Source of the DNA: Candidatus Brocadiaceae bacterium
Lineage (GTDB): Bacteria; Planctomycetota; Brocadiia; Brocadiales; Brocadiaceae
Length of the DNA stretch: 46,292 bases
Direction: 5' to 3'
Assembly: GCA_015661205.1 (NCBI GenBank)
Contig: JACVXV010000001.1
Coordinates: 1 to 46,292 of the forward strand
Below are positions 24,211-32,988 of the stretch, piece by piece (within the stretch, counting starts at the first letter, position 1; every line of letters begins with the position of its first letter). The notes beneath the pieces were generated by a model that did no database searches, was not told the DNA's origin, and worked only from the letters and a program-made list of their open reading frames with translations. The translations under genes and the position numbers were made by a program.

Positions 24211-26690
24211 CACGGAATTCTAAAGTTTGCTTTGCTGCCCATTATCGGACATGTGATGGAACTGCACAAAGCCTGCAGGAACACCTTGAGGGTTGTTCGA
24301 CTTTGGCAAAAGCCTTTGCTGGAAAGATTGGGTTGTCGTCGTTTGGCGAGTTGATAGGACTGCTCCACGATTTTGGCAAATACACAGATGTTTTTCAGGC
24401 ATACTTGCTGTCGGCTGTAGGCAATCTAAACCCTGATGACGATGAGTATGTCGATGCAAAAGGGATGAAAGGAAAGATTGACCATTCATCGGCTGGCGCT
24501 CAATACGTGTGGGAGTTTCTCCCAAAGAAAGATCATCTACGGCGTATAGCCGGGCAGATTATATCCCTCTGTATAGCGTCCCATCACTCTGGTTTAATGG
24601 ATTGCCTTTCACCAGACGGTATTGACGTATTTAGTAGACGTATGGCAAAACCAAAGGACAAAACGCATCTTGAAGAGGCTGGAATAAAAGTTGATGCGTC
24701 TATCCAATGCCACGCTAATGAATTACTCGCGTCTACCACCATTGAGAATGAACTGCGCCGTCGGCTGGAATCGCTTTGGCGTGATAAGCCATCATCCGAG
24801 ATATGTGCGTTTAGGCTCGGCTTGCTGGTTCGGTTCGTCTTTAGCGCGCTCATTGATGCAGACCGGCTAAACAGCGCGGATTTTGAGAATGTTGCTGCAG
24901 CACGCGAACGTTACAACGGATGCTATCTGGAATGGAGTGTCCTTGTTGTGAAATTGGAGGCGCACCTCGCCGGTTTTAAGGCAAAAAACCAGGTGGATAA
25001 GATACGTTCTGAAATTTCTTTATCGTGTCTTAACTTTGCATCCCGTGAAAAAGGTATTTTCCAGCTTACCGTGCCGACCGGTGGAGGAAAAACCCTGGCA
25101 AGCCTCCGATTTGCTTTGCACCATGCAAAACATCACAAAATGGACCGCATTATTTATGTCGTGCCTTATACAACAATTATAGATCAAAACGCAAAAGTCG
25201 TCCGATCCATATTTGAGAATACTGAACACCAACCGGTAGCGAGCGGCAAGCAGATCGTTTTGGAGCATCATTCGAATCTTACACCGGAAAGAGACACATG
25301 GCAAAGCAAGCTTCTATCGGAAAACTGGGATGCGCCCATTGTCTACACGACCGTCGTGCAGTTTCTGGAAACACTTTTTGCTGCCGGTACTCGTGGGGCG
25401 AGGCGGATGCATCATCTTGCCAACACCGTAATAATCTTTGATGAGATTCAGTCTATTCCGATAAGGACAGTACATCTTTTCAACAACACAATCAATTTTC
25501 TTGTTAAACAGTGCGAATCCACGGTTGTATTCTGTACGGCTACACAGCCGCTTCTGAATGAGGTTGATGTACGGAAGGGTGCAGTGGAACTGTCAGTAAA
25601 CCATCAAATAATGCCGGACATTAGTAAATTATTCAAGGATCTTCGGCGTGTCGAGGTGGACGACAAACGCAAAACCGGAGGCTGGTCTGAGGATGACGTG
25701 GCGAACGAGGCACAGCAGGAATTGGAGAACACGGGCAGCGTGCTAATCATTGTCAACACGAAGGCACAGGCAAGGGAGATTTATAAGCGTTGCAAGCAGA
25801 TAACGGGCGAAATATTCCATTTAAGCACAAGCATGTGTCCTGCTCATCGTATGGATATACTCGACAAGGTCAAAGAATGCCTTAACCCGGGTAATTCCAA
25901 ACCTGTGATCTGTGTTAGCACACAATTAATCGAGGCGGGTGTTGACGTTGACTTTGGTTCGGTAATACGGTATCTAGCCGGACTCGATTCAATTGCACAG
26001 GCCGCGGGGCGATGCAACCGTAACGGCCTGCGCCAAACCGGCCGGGTAGTTGTTGTAAATCCGGCGAACGAGAACCTCGATAAATTGCCTGATATTAGGA
26101 CTGCAAAGGAGAAGGCGGAGCGCGTACTTGACGAATATCGGAATAGTCCTCTTTCGTTTGATAATGACCGAATTAGTCCTACGGCCATGACCCTTTACTA
26201 TCGTTACCACTTTTTCGACAGGAAACATGAAATGGACTATCCGGTTTCTTCTAAAGAGGTGGGCAGGGATGACACCCTCTTGTCTCTGCTATCAACGAAC
26301 AATCTATCAGTTAATGCCTACACAAGAACAAACAACACGGCACCACCAATAGATATCCGGCAATCGTTTAAGACTGCAGCGGAGGCGTTTAAAGTAATAG
26401 AAGCGCCAACTGAAGGTGTAATTGTGCCGTACGGAGAGGAAGGTAAGCGAATCATTACCGGGCTATTTTCAACTGCAGGCATGTTTGAAAAAAAATATAA
26501 ACTTCTTAAGGCGGCTCAGCGTTATTCGGTAAATATGTTTCCTCATGAAATCGTAAAGCTGAGGCAGACCGGCAGCCTCCGTGAGGTTTCGGAAGGGAGC
26601 GGCATTCTTTGTCTCGACCCACAACACTACAGCAACGAATTTGGAGCAAGTATTGATCGGGTAGCATTGATGGAAACTCTTATTTTATAA
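24207..26690 (+). CDS. cas3: Cas3 HD nuclease-helicase, type I-C
   Basis: 827 residues. Nicks and degrades DNA marked by Cascade. HD nuclease part at about 1-240: GLLHDFGKYTDVFQAYL (H54, D55), DHSSAGAQY, ASHHSGLMDCL. Helicase part: Walker A LTVPTGGGKTLASLRFALHH, box II IIFDEIQSIP, motif III FCTATQP, motif V STQLIEAGVDVDF and motif VI AQAAGRCNRNG. All metal and ATP residues I can check are present, so it is probably active. GGAGG upstream supports ATG 24207. First complete gene of the operon; cas5c follows after 12 bases with its own AAGGAGGT. Confidence 0.96.
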   Translation: MTRNSKVCFAAHYRTCDGTAQSLQEHLEGCSTLAKAFAGKIGLSSFGELIGLLHDFGKYTDVFQAYLLSAVGNLNPDDDEYVDAKGMKGKIDHSSAGAQYVWEFLPKKDHLRRIAGQIISLCIASHHSGLMDCLSPDGIDVFSRRMAKPKDKTHLEEAGIKVDASIQCHANELLASTTIENELRRRLESLWRDKPSSEICAFRLGLLVRFVFSALIDADRLNSADFENVAAARERYNGCYLEWSVLVVKLEAHLAGFKAKNQVDKIRSEISLSCLNFASREKGIFQLTVPTGGGKTLASLRFALHHAKHHKMDRIIYVVPYTTIIDQNAKVVRSIFENTEHQPVASGKQIVLEHHSNLTPERDTWQSKLLSENWDAPIVYTTVVQFLETLFAAGTRGARRMHHLANTVIIFDEIQSIPIRTVHLFNNTINFLVKQCESTVVFCTATQPLLNEVDVRKGAVELSVNHQIMPDISKLFKDLRRVEVDDKRKTGGWSEDDVANEAQQELENTGSVLIIVNTKAQAREIYKRCKQITGEIFHLSTSMCPAHRMDILDKVKECLNPGNSKPVICVSTQLIEAGVDVDFGSVIRYLAGLDSIAQAAGRCNRNGLRQTGRVVVVNPANENLDKLPDIRTAKEKAERVLDEYRNSPLSFDNDRISPTAMTLYYRYHFFDRKHEMDYPVSSKEVGRDDTLLSLLSTNNLSVNAYTRTNNTAPPIDIRQSFKTAAEAFKVIEAPTEGVIVPYGEEGKRIITGLFSTAGMFEKKYKLLKAAQRYSVNMFPHEIVKLRQTGSLREVSEGSGILCLDPQHYSNEFGASIDRVALMETLIL

Positions 26691-26702
26691 AGGAGGTGTT
26701 TG

Positions 26703-27404
26703 ATGAAAAATAGCGTTGAATTCAAGGTGTTTGGGCAATATGCGCTCTTCACCGACCCGCTGACCAAGATCGGCGGGGAAAAATGCTCCTACCACATCCC
26801 AACATACGAAGCGCTCAAGGGAGTAGCCAAGTCTGTATATTGGAAGCCGACCTTTATCTGGATTATCGACAAGGTGCGGATAATGCGGCGTATCCGAACG
26901 CAGTCGAAGAGCGCCAAACCTCTTGATTATGGGGGAGGGAACTCCCTTGCAATCTATACCTATCTTGCAGATGTGGAGTATCAGGTTCAGGCTCATTTTG
27001 AATGGAATCCATATCGTGAGGATTTGGCTGACGACCGTAATAATGTGAAACATCTCTCAGTCGCTGAACGGATGATTAAAAAAGGCGGACGGCAAGATAT
27101 CTTTCTTGGTGCGAGAGAATGCCAGGGGTATATCGAACCTTGCTCATTTGGGGAAGATAATGGGGAATATGATGGATGCGGTGAATTGGCATACAGCCTC
27201 ATGTTTCATGGGTTCGATTACCCTGACGAGATTGGAGAAAATAAGTTGTACAGCCGCTTCTGGCGGCCTGTCATGGAGGATGGAATCATCACCTTTCAGC
27301 GTCCGGAAGAATGCACTATTCGTAAGTTCGTACGCGAAATGATTCCAAAACCGCCAAGTTCTGTTGGGTTGAAAGAGGAGGGCTTGAACCATGAACTGGA
27401 TTGA
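26703..27404 (+). CDS. cas5c: Cas5c, pre-crRNA-processing endonuclease of type I-C
   Basis: 233 residues. In type I-C, Cas5 replaces Cas6: it cuts the repeat RNA and stays bound to the crRNA 5' handle. Start ATG 26703 with AAGGAGGT just upstream (TTG 26700 is less likely). With this start the residues matching the known Cas5d catalytic set fall at Tyr46 (VAKSVYW), Lys116 and His117 (DRNNVKHLSV), the same numbers reported for Bacillus halodurans Cas5d. Family features: KVFGQYALFTDP at the start, GGEKCSYHIPTYEALKG, FLGARECQGYIEPC. The 3' end overlaps cas8c by 14 bases. Confidence 0.96.
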   Translation: MKNSVEFKVFGQYALFTDPLTKIGGEKCSYHIPTYEALKGVAKSVYWKPTFIWIIDKVRIMRRIRTQSKSAKPLDYGGGNSLAIYTYLADVEYQVQAHFEWNPYREDLADDRNNVKHLSVAERMIKKGGRQDIFLGARECQGYIEPCSFGEDNGEYDGCGELAYSLMFHGFDYPDEIGENKLYSRFWRPVMEDGIITFQRPEECTIRKFVREMIPKPPSSVGLKEEGLNHELD

Positions 27405-29289
27405 AAAGCTTTACAGGACGTATGAAAATTGCAAGGCGCATATTGGTGATAGTAATGATGAAGTTCCATTGTTGCCGGTATGCCACACGACTCAGAAGGC
27501 ACATATAACCGTAGTCATTGATGGAAAGGGCAATTTTTGCAGAGCCTACGTTGTCCCAAAGTCGGAATCCCGGACAATAATCCCCGCAACGGAAGAGTCG
27601 GCAGGAAGGACAAGCGGTACAACTCCACACCCTCTTTGTGACAAATTGCAATATGTTGCATCTGACTACCTCAAATTTGGAGGTGATAAGGAATCCTGCT
27701 ATGAAATGTATTTTGCTCTATTGGAGAAGTGGTTTAATGCCGATAAGAATCATCCAAAATTAAAGGCTATTTACGAGTATGTAAAAAAGGGACAACTCAT
27801 TAGTGATCTTGTCAAAGCAGGTATTCTTCATACGACCATCAGCAACGACAAGACCGTGCTGATAAACCAATGGGAGGACGAGGATAACGTCCCGGAAATA
27901 TTTAAGTTGCTTTCAGGAGGATTCGACAATAAAGGCAAAAGTAAGCCGTGTCAGGCTGATTCGTTTGTTCGGTGGTCAGTAGAGATACCCGGCGATCCTC
28001 AAGCGGACGTTTGGTCAGATAAATCACTATGGGAGTCATGGCAAAGCTATTATGGAAATCGCAATCCGGCAAAAGGCTTATGCTATGTGACCGGTACGGA
28101 AAATACCCTTGCCGATCAACACCCCGCTAAGCTTCGAAATGATGGCGATAAGGCAAAGCTGATTTCTTCCAATGATAACTCAGGATTTACTTTCAGAGGA
28201 CGGTTCACAACATCTGATGATGCATGTGGCGTAGGTTTTGAAGTGACACAAAAGGCGCACAGCGCGCTTCGCTGGCTCATCGCGCGGCAAGGCCGAAGGG
28301 ATGGTGATCAAGCAATTGTAGCTTGGGCCGTTTCCGGTATAAAAGTGCCTGACCTTTTAGCGGACACTTATTCTCTCGTGTTTGGCGGTGACCAGGAATC
28401 TGCTTCAAAAGGCACAGGATACACCGCGCAGGAAGTCGGGGTTGCCTTTTCAAAACTCATAGCAGGGTACTCCGCAAAACTTGGTTCAACTGAAGACATT
28501 GTGGTTATGGGGCTTGATTCTGCCACACCGGGACGAATGGCCATTACTTTTTACCGGGAACTGACCGGTTCGGAACTGCTTAAGAGGGTGCGGACGTGGC
28601 ACGAAGGGTGTTCCTGGCTCCAGAGATTCGGCAAGGACAAGGTCTTCGTTGGAGCGCCTGCGCCACGCGACATTGCTGAAACAGCCTACGGCAGACGCCT
28701 TGATGAAAAGCTTCGGAAGGCAACCATTGAACGTCTGCTTCCCTGTATCGTTGATGGGGAGCCGATTCAGCGTGATATTGTAGAATCCTGCGTCAGGCGT
28801 GCAAGCAGCAGGAATGGAATTGAACCATGGGAATGGGAAAAAGCGCTTGGCATAGCCTGCGCACTTTTTAGAAACTTAAACGAAAAGGAGGGCTACGGTA
28901 TGGCATTAGACGAAAGTCGTAAAACGCGGGATTATCTATATGGCAGGTTGTTGGCGTTGGCAGACAGTTTAGAACAATGGGCTTTAAATAAGGCGGGAGA
29001 AAATAGGCAAACAAATGCTGCGAGGTTAATGCAACGGTTTGCCGACCACCCTTTCAGCACTTGGCGGACTATAGAGCTTTCACTTGCGCCTTACAAGGCC
29101 AGATTGGGAGGACAATCTCAGAAAAGGCAAGCATTGATTGATAAAGTACACAGCATGTTTGACCCGCCCGATGATTACACCAGCGATAAGAAATTGAGTG
29201 GTGAATTTTTATTGGGCTATCATTGTCAGAGAGAAAATTTAAAACCCAAAAAAGACGATACAGCAGATATTGATGCTGATGAAGAATAA
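27391..29289 (+). CDS. cas8c: Cas8c (Csd1), large subunit of type I-C Cascade
   Basis: 632 residues. The large subunit recognises the PAM and helps load Cas3. Family markers: MNWIEKLYRTYENC at the start, LLPVCHTTQKAHITVVIDG, then VRWSVEIPGDPQADVWSD, GLCYVTGTENTLADQHPAKL and RNDGDKAKLISSNDNSGFTF, and SALRWLIARQGRRDGDQAIV. The C-terminal 129 residues are mostly helical and are also the product of the internal start described as cas11c. ATG with GAGGAGG upstream, overlapping cas5c. Looks full length. Confidence 0.96.
   Translation: MNWIEKLYRTYENCKAHIGDSNDEVPLLPVCHTTQKAHITVVIDGKGNFCRAYVVPKSESRTIIPATEESAGRTSGTTPHPLCDKLQYVASDYLKFGGDKESCYEMYFALLEKWFNADKNHPKLKAIYEYVKKGQLISDLVKAGILHTTISNDKTVLINQWEDEDNVPEIFKLLSGGFDNKGKSKPCQADSFVRWSVEIPGDPQADVWSDKSLWESWQSYYGNRNPAKGLCYVTGTENTLADQHPAKLRNDGDKAKLISSNDNSGFTFRGRFTTSDDACGVGFEVTQKAHSALRWLIARQGRRDGDQAIVAWAVSGIKVPDLLADTYSLVFGGDQESASKGTGYTAQEVGVAFSKLIAGYSAKLGSTEDIVVMGLDSATPGRMAITFYRELTGSELLKRVRTWHEGCSWLQRFGKDKVFVGAPAPRDIAETAYGRRLDEKLRKATIERLLPCIVDGEPIQRDIVESCVRRASSRNGIEPWEWEKALGIACALFRNLNEKEGYGMALDESRKTRDYLYGRLLALADSLEQWALNKAGENRQTNAARLMQRFADHPFSTWRTIELSLAPYKARLGGQSQKRQALIDKVHSMFDPPDDYTSDKKLSGEFLLGYHCQRENLKPKKDDTADIDADEE
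28900..29289 (+). CDS. cas11c: Cas11c, small Cascade subunit from an internal start in cas8c
   Basis: 129 residues in the cas8c frame (from residue 504). The internal ATG at 28900 is preceded by a perfect AAGGAGG (28885-28891) with eight bases of spacing, better than many true starts in the window. In studied type I-C systems the small subunit is made exactly this way, from an internal ribosome site in cas8c, and lines the belly of Cascade. The product begins MALDESRKTRDYLYGRLLAL and is helical, ending in an acidic tail (DDTADIDADEE). The sequence evidence is the SD plus frame; expression is inference from the family. Confidence 0.88.
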   Translation: MALDESRKTRDYLYGRLLALADSLEQWALNKAGENRQTNAARLMQRFADHPFSTWRTIELSLAPYKARLGGQSQKRQALIDKVHSMFDPPDDYTSDKKLSGEFLLGYHCQRENLKPKKDDTADIDADEE

Positions 29290-29322
29290 ATTTAAAACAT
29301 ACAAAATAAGGAGGATATTGTA

Positions 29323-30234
29323 ATGGAAACGCTGAAAAACAAGATTGATTTTGCAGTGGTCTTCAGGGTAAAGAATGCAAATCCAAATGGAGATCCGCTG
29401 AATGGAAATCGCCCGCGTGTAACCTACGACGGGCTTGGTGAGATGACGGATGTTTGTATCAAGCGTAAGATTCGGAATCGGTTGATGGAAACCTTGCCTA
29501 AATCAAAAGTGAAGATTGATAAAGATGAAAAGGAGATATGCCCTGTTTTTGTTCAATCTGATGACAATAAGTTTGATGACCATCCCAGCCTGAGGTCTCG
29601 TGCAGATGAAGTGCTGTCTAATGTAAAGATTGAAAAAGACATAATTGAAATCGCATGTAAAACATGGTTCGATGTTCGGGCATTCGGTCAACTCTTTGCC
29701 TTTAAAGGCAAAGGCTCGAAAAAAACTAAAACAAAGGAGGCAAATGAAACCGGTGATGACAAGGGCGTTTCCATAGGAATACGTGGCCCCGTGAGCATCC
29801 ACTCGGCATTCAGCATTAACCCTGTTGATGTAACAAGCATTCAAATTACGAAAAGTGTTAGCGGAGAAGGTGATGGCAAAAAGAAGGCATCTGACACCAT
29901 GGGAATGAAGCACCGTGTTGACCGTGGTATTTATGTCTTTTATGGAAGCATGAACTCACAGCTTGCAGTAAAAACAGGGTTCAGTGACAGCGATGCAGAG
30001 GTCATTAAGTCTGTCCTGCCGCGTCTTTTTGAGAATGACGAATCATCCGCACGGCCAGCGGGGAGTATGGAGGTTCTCAAAGTGGTTTGGTGGCATCATA
30101 ACTGTCCGAGCGGTCAATGCTCATCGGCCAAGGTGCACAGAAGCCTGAAAGTCACAGACACTGACGACCTGGACAAGTTAATTTCTTTTGATAATGTGAA
30201 TGGGCTAGTTCCTAAAGTAATTGATGGCGTATGA
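29323..30234 (+). CDS. cas7c: Cas7c (Csd2), Cascade backbone
   Basis: 303 residues, the repeated backbone subunit that coats the crRNA spacer. AAGGAGG lies nine bases before ATG 29323. Family markers: IDFAVVFRVKNANPNGDPLN, GNRPRVTYDGLGEMTDVCIK, WFDVRAFGQLFAF, then GVSIGIRGPVSIHSAFSINP, ITKSVSGEG, DTMGMKHRVDRGIYVFYGSM and, near the end, VLKVVWWHHNCPSGQCSSAK. Appears complete. Thirty-four bases separate it from cas8c. The usual next gene, cas4, is represented here only by a short fragment before the RhuM-like gene. Confidence 0.96.
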   Translation: METLKNKIDFAVVFRVKNANPNGDPLNGNRPRVTYDGLGEMTDVCIKRKIRNRLMETLPKSKVKIDKDEKEICPVFVQSDDNKFDDHPSLRSRADEVLSNVKIEKDIIEIACKTWFDVRAFGQLFAFKGKGSKKTKTKEANETGDDKGVSIGIRGPVSIHSAFSINPVDVTSIQITKSVSGEGDGKKKASDTMGMKHRVDRGIYVFYGSMNSQLAVKTGFSDSDAEVIKSVLPRLFENDESSARPAGSMEVLKVVWWHHNCPSGQCSSAKVHRSLKVTDTDDLDKLISFDNVNGLVPKVIDGV

Positions 30235-30245
30235 CTTACATGTGA

Positions 30246-30308
30246 CAATCAATCATAGACCCCATCATGGTTTCTGCTCTTGAACATTACAGCTACTGCC
30301 CGCGGCAG
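30246..30308 (+). pseudogene. cas4: 5' fragment of a second cas4
   Basis: Twelve bases after cas7c, a frame without a start reads IIDPIMVSALEHYSYCPRQ and then breaks into unrelated sequence. The intact cas4 at 31424 reads VVDPIMVSALEHYSYCPRQC at its start. The two DNA copies agree in protein but differ at several third codon positions (TCT/TCC, GCT/GCC, GAA/GAG, CGG/CGC). This is therefore a diverged duplicate, not a fresh copy. It marks the original place of cas4 right after cas7c. Confidence 0.85.
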
Positions 30309-30393
30309 TCGATAAGGAGAAACTCCCCTCTGGAATTGGAATTAAAGAGTGGCCGGAAGAAAAGGTATTCTGAGAAAGGAACGTGACAGCACT

Positions 30394-31434
30394 ATGAAAA
30401 AAAAGGGGGAACAAGTTCCGGTAAATAGCGACCTGATTCTGTATCAGACAGAGGATGGACAGACGAAAATTGAAGTCTGCCTGCAGGATGAAACGGTATG
30501 GCTAACCCTCAACCAGATGGCTGAGTTGTTTCAGCGGGACAAGTCGGTAATCTCCAAGCATATAAGGAACATTTTCGAGGAAGGAGAACTGCTGCGTGAG
30601 GCAGTTGTTGCAAATTATGCAACAACTGCGGCAGATGACAAAATCTACCAGGTGGATTACTACAACCTCGATGTAATTATTTCCGTAGGCTATCGGGTAA
30701 AGTCCCAGCGTGGCACACAGTTCCGTATATGGGCCACCCAGCGGCTGCGGGAATATATTGTCAAGGGCTTCACCATGGATGACGACCGTTTGAAGCAGGG
30801 CGGAGGTGGCAAGTATTTTGATGAACTCCTTGCCCGTATTCGCGACATCCGCTCCTCCGAAAAGGTCTTCTGGCGTAAGGTGCTGGATATTTACGCCACC
30901 AGCATAGACTATGACCCCAATACGGATATTTCTCAGCAGTTCTTTGCTGCCGTTCAAAACAAGATGCACTGGGCTGCCCATGGGCATACGGCTGCCGAAA
31001 TCATACACGGCAGAGCGGATGCTGCAACGCCGAACATGGGCATGACTGCCTGGTCAGGAGATAAACCCCGAAAAGCTGACGCTGAAGTTGCCAAAAACTA
31101 CCTGAATGAAAAAGAGCTGGATATGTTAAACCGGATTGTCACTATGTATCTTGACTTTGCGGATATTCAGGCGCTGAGCCGCAAGCCCATGTATATGTGC
31201 GACTGGCTTGCAAAGCTGGACGACTTTCTCAAACTCAGCGGGCGGGATATTCTTACACATACCGGGAAAATAAGCCATGACAAGGCATTCGAGAAAGCCC
31301 ACGCCGAATATGCGAAATACCGGCAGGAACGACTGAATGAGCCTTCTACGGTGGAGCTGCAGTTCCTTGAGTCGGTCGAAAAAATGAAGCAGCTTGAAAA
31401 AACGGAGAGAGGAGGGCGTCGAGATGGAAGGTGA
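30394..31434 (+). CDS. RhuM family protein
   Basis: 346 residues from ATG 30394 (GTG 30349 would extend into the cas4 fragment). RhuM proteins (PF13310) are named after a Salmonella pathogenicity-island gene and are common in defence and mobile regions; their function is not established. Pattern: LILYQTEDGQTKIEVCLQDE, then VWLTLNQMAELFQRDKSVIS and KHIRNIFEEGEL (a winged-helix-like N-terminus), YQVDYYNLDVIISVGYRVKS, GTQFRIWATQRLREYIVKGF. The C-terminal helical part ends in KMKQLEKTERGGRRDGR and overlaps the cas4 start by 11 bases, so it is now part of the cas operon. It interrupts the cas7c-cas4 junction. Confidence 0.93.
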   Translation: MKKKGEQVPVNSDLILYQTEDGQTKIEVCLQDETVWLTLNQMAELFQRDKSVISKHIRNIFEEGELLREAVVANYATTAADDKIYQVDYYNLDVIISVGYRVKSQRGTQFRIWATQRLREYIVKGFTMDDDRLKQGGGGKYFDELLARIRDIRSSEKVFWRKVLDIYATSIDYDPNTDISQQFFAAVQNKMHWAAHGHTAAEIIHGRADAATPNMGMTAWSGDKPRKADAEVAKNYLNEKELDMLNRIVTMYLDFADIQALSRKPMYMCDWLAKLDDFLKLSGRDILTHTGKISHDKAFEKAHAEYAKYRQERLNEPSTVELQFLESVEKMKQLEKTERGGRRDGR

Positions 31435-32047
31435 TTCCGTGGTTGACCCTATCATGGTTTCCGCCCTTGAGCATTACAGCTACTGCCCGCGCCAGTGCGC
31501 CCTGATCCATATAGAGCAGACTTTTGATGAAAACTTGGATACCTTACGCGGCAGGATGGTGCATGAAAATGTGGATGAAGAATCTTCTCACGCCCTGGAA
31601 GGTGTTCGCTATGAAAGGGCGCTTCCTATCTGGTCAAAACGGTTAAATCTTGTCGGGAAGGCAGACATGGTGGAGTTTCATGGAAATATCCCGTACCCTG
31701 TGGAATATAAATCCGGAAGACACAGGGCAGGTCATCATGAAAGCTTGCAACTCTGTGCACAGGCGATCTGCCTTGAAGAGATGCTTGGTGTGAAGGTAGA
31801 GAAGGGTGCCATTTTCTGGCATGCGTCCAGAGAGAGGAAAGAGGTGGTTTTTACGGAGGCCATGCGGGGTATGGTAGAAGAAGCGGCTGCTGCCGTGCGC
31901 AAGATGGTGGATGAAAGATTTGTGCCGCCGCCGGTGAACGATAAGCGGTGTAAAGATTGCTCTTTAAAGGAATCGTGCTTGCCCGCAGCGATTCAGGATA
32001 AGGGCAAAACCAGGCGCATGGCTGAGAAGCTGTTTGTGGTGGAATAG
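31424..32047 (+). CDS. cas4: Cas4, Fe-S PD-(D/E)XK nuclease for spacer acquisition
   Basis: 207 residues. Cas4 trims prespacers and checks the PAM together with Cas1-Cas2. Start ATG 31424 with GGAGG eight bases before. Fe-S cysteines: one in YCPRQCALIH and three near the C-terminus in RCKDCSLKESCLP. Nuclease core: VGKADMVEF (Asp), YPVEYKSGRH (Glu, Lys), then SLQLCAQAICLEEM. Appears functional. In a standard type I-C operon cas1 would follow at once; here a HEPN/MNT pair and a four-helix gene lie between. Confidence 0.95.
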   Translation: MEGDSVVDPIMVSALEHYSYCPRQCALIHIEQTFDENLDTLRGRMVHENVDEESSHALEGVRYERALPIWSKRLNLVGKADMVEFHGNIPYPVEYKSGRHRAGHHESLQLCAQAICLEEMLGVKVEKGAIFWHASRERKEVVFTEAMRGMVEEAAAAVRKMVDERFVPPPVNDKRCKDCSLKESCLPAAIQDKGKTRRMAEKLFVVE

Positions 32048-32054
32048 CAATGTA

Positions 32055-32063
32055 TGGTATAAT
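32055..32063 (+). promoter_or_regulatory. Extended -10 promoter for the HEPN/MNT pair
   Basis: TGGTATAAT, a perfect extended -10, starts eight bases after the cas4 stop. The -35 region (TTGTGG near 32034) is weak, as is usual with an extended -10. Transcription would begin near 32070, just before the SD GGAGG at 32075. The pair can thus be expressed apart from the cas operon. Confidence 0.55.
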
Positions 32064-32087
32064 TAACTAAGGGTGGAGGACTACAAA

Positions 32088-32480
32088 ATGACAAAAGATG
32101 ATATTATACAACACTGGGTTGATTCATCGGAGGTAGATTTCAAGGCAATGGAGTCACTCTTTGCCAATGGACACTATGTTTGGTCATTGTTTACCGGACA
32201 TCTGGTGCTGGAAAAATTGTTGAAGGCGTGCTATGTTAAATACATTGACAATAAATTCCCACATATTCATCATCTATTGAAGCTTGCAGAGGGCGCAAAC
32301 CTTGAACTTTCAGAGGAACAGAAAAATTTCCTATTGGAAGTTACAGCATTTAACATTGATGCAAGATACTCTGATCACAAGAGCCGATTTTATAAAAAGG
32401 CAACTCGTGAATTTAGCACTTATTACGTCAAAACCATTAAGGAGTTTAGGCAATGGCTCATCAAAAAGATAAACAGCTAA
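32088..32480 (+). CDS. HEPN domain protein (toxin of a HEPN/MNT pair)
   Basis: 130 residues from ATG 32088, eight bases after GGAGG (the GTG at 32073 would swallow the SD). All-helical HEPN fold: WVDSSEVDFKAMESLFANGH, SLFTGHLVLEKLLKACYVKY, HHLLKLAEGANLELSEEQKN and the conserved NIDARYSDHKSRFYKKATRE. HEPN proteins of this kind are RNases or are regulated by AMP transfer from their MNT partner; the Arg and His of ARYSDH are the likely active pair. It overlaps the MNT gene by 28 bases. Position between cas4 and cas1 suggests insertion of a self-contained toxin-antitoxin module. Confidence 0.88.
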   Translation: MTKDDIIQHWVDSSEVDFKAMESLFANGHYVWSLFTGHLVLEKLLKACYVKYIDNKFPHIHHLLKLAEGANLELSEEQKNFLLEVTAFNIDARYSDHKSRFYKKATREFSTYYVKTIKEFRQWLIKKINS

Positions 32481-32776
32481 TGTATCAAATTGTCAAAAAA
32501 TACCTTGATAACCTCAAGAAAAACAATATTCCTGTCTGGCGGTTGTATCTCTATGGGTCTTATGCGAAAAATACGTATCATGCAGACAGTGACATAGACC
32601 TTGCCGTGTTCTGGGATAAGGATGACATAGACGGCTTTGATGAGGACGTACAGTTGTTGAAGCTGACAAGGGACGTAGATTTGAGAATAGAGCCTCACTC
32701 ATTTGCCAGGACCGATTTTGACGAAACAGACCCCTATATCAAAGAAATAATCGAAACGGGTGAGAGGATAATTTAA
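32453..32776 (+). CDS. MNT nucleotidyltransferase (antitoxin of the HEPN/MNT pair)
   Basis: 107 residues with the minimal nucleotidyltransferase motif: LYLYGSYAKNTYHADSDIDL (GS followed by DxD) and the third acid in DVDLRIEPHSF. In characterised pairs the MNT protein adds AMP to the HEPN partner and switches it off. AAGGAG eight bases before ATG 32453 lies in the HEPN gene. The gene ends at the edge of a family A repeat, which may mark the insertion boundary. Confidence 0.9.
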   Translation: MAHQKDKQLMYQIVKKYLDNLKKNNIPVWRLYLYGSYAKNTYHADSDIDLAVFWDKDDIDGFDEDVQLLKLTRDVDLRIEPHSFARTDFDETDPYIKEIIETGERII

Positions 32777-32965
32777 CGTATAGGAATTCCAACCGGTAGC
32801 GCACCCGTCTCGGTTGCGCGGATGAAACCCAATGAATAACACATAACAAGAAACGAAGAATGAAGAATGAAAAAGGAAAAGAAGAAAACCCCTGATAACA
32901 CTTAAACATTTTCCATTTCTTGTTTTATATTATTTATTAAAAAAGCCGTCGCCTAAGGCCTAATT
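32776..32965. repeat. Family A variant with a second inverted A end
   Basis: ACGTATAGGAATTCCAACCG, then GCGCACCCGTCTCGGTTGCG, then CGGATGAAAC, the inverse of the variant at 1826. A TAAGGCCTAATTAAA A-type end in the other direction lies at 32951-32966. The bases between are A-rich (AATGAAGAATGAAAAAGG). No gene. Confidence 0.7.
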
Positions 32966-32988
32966 AAAAAAACAGGAGGTAACATACT

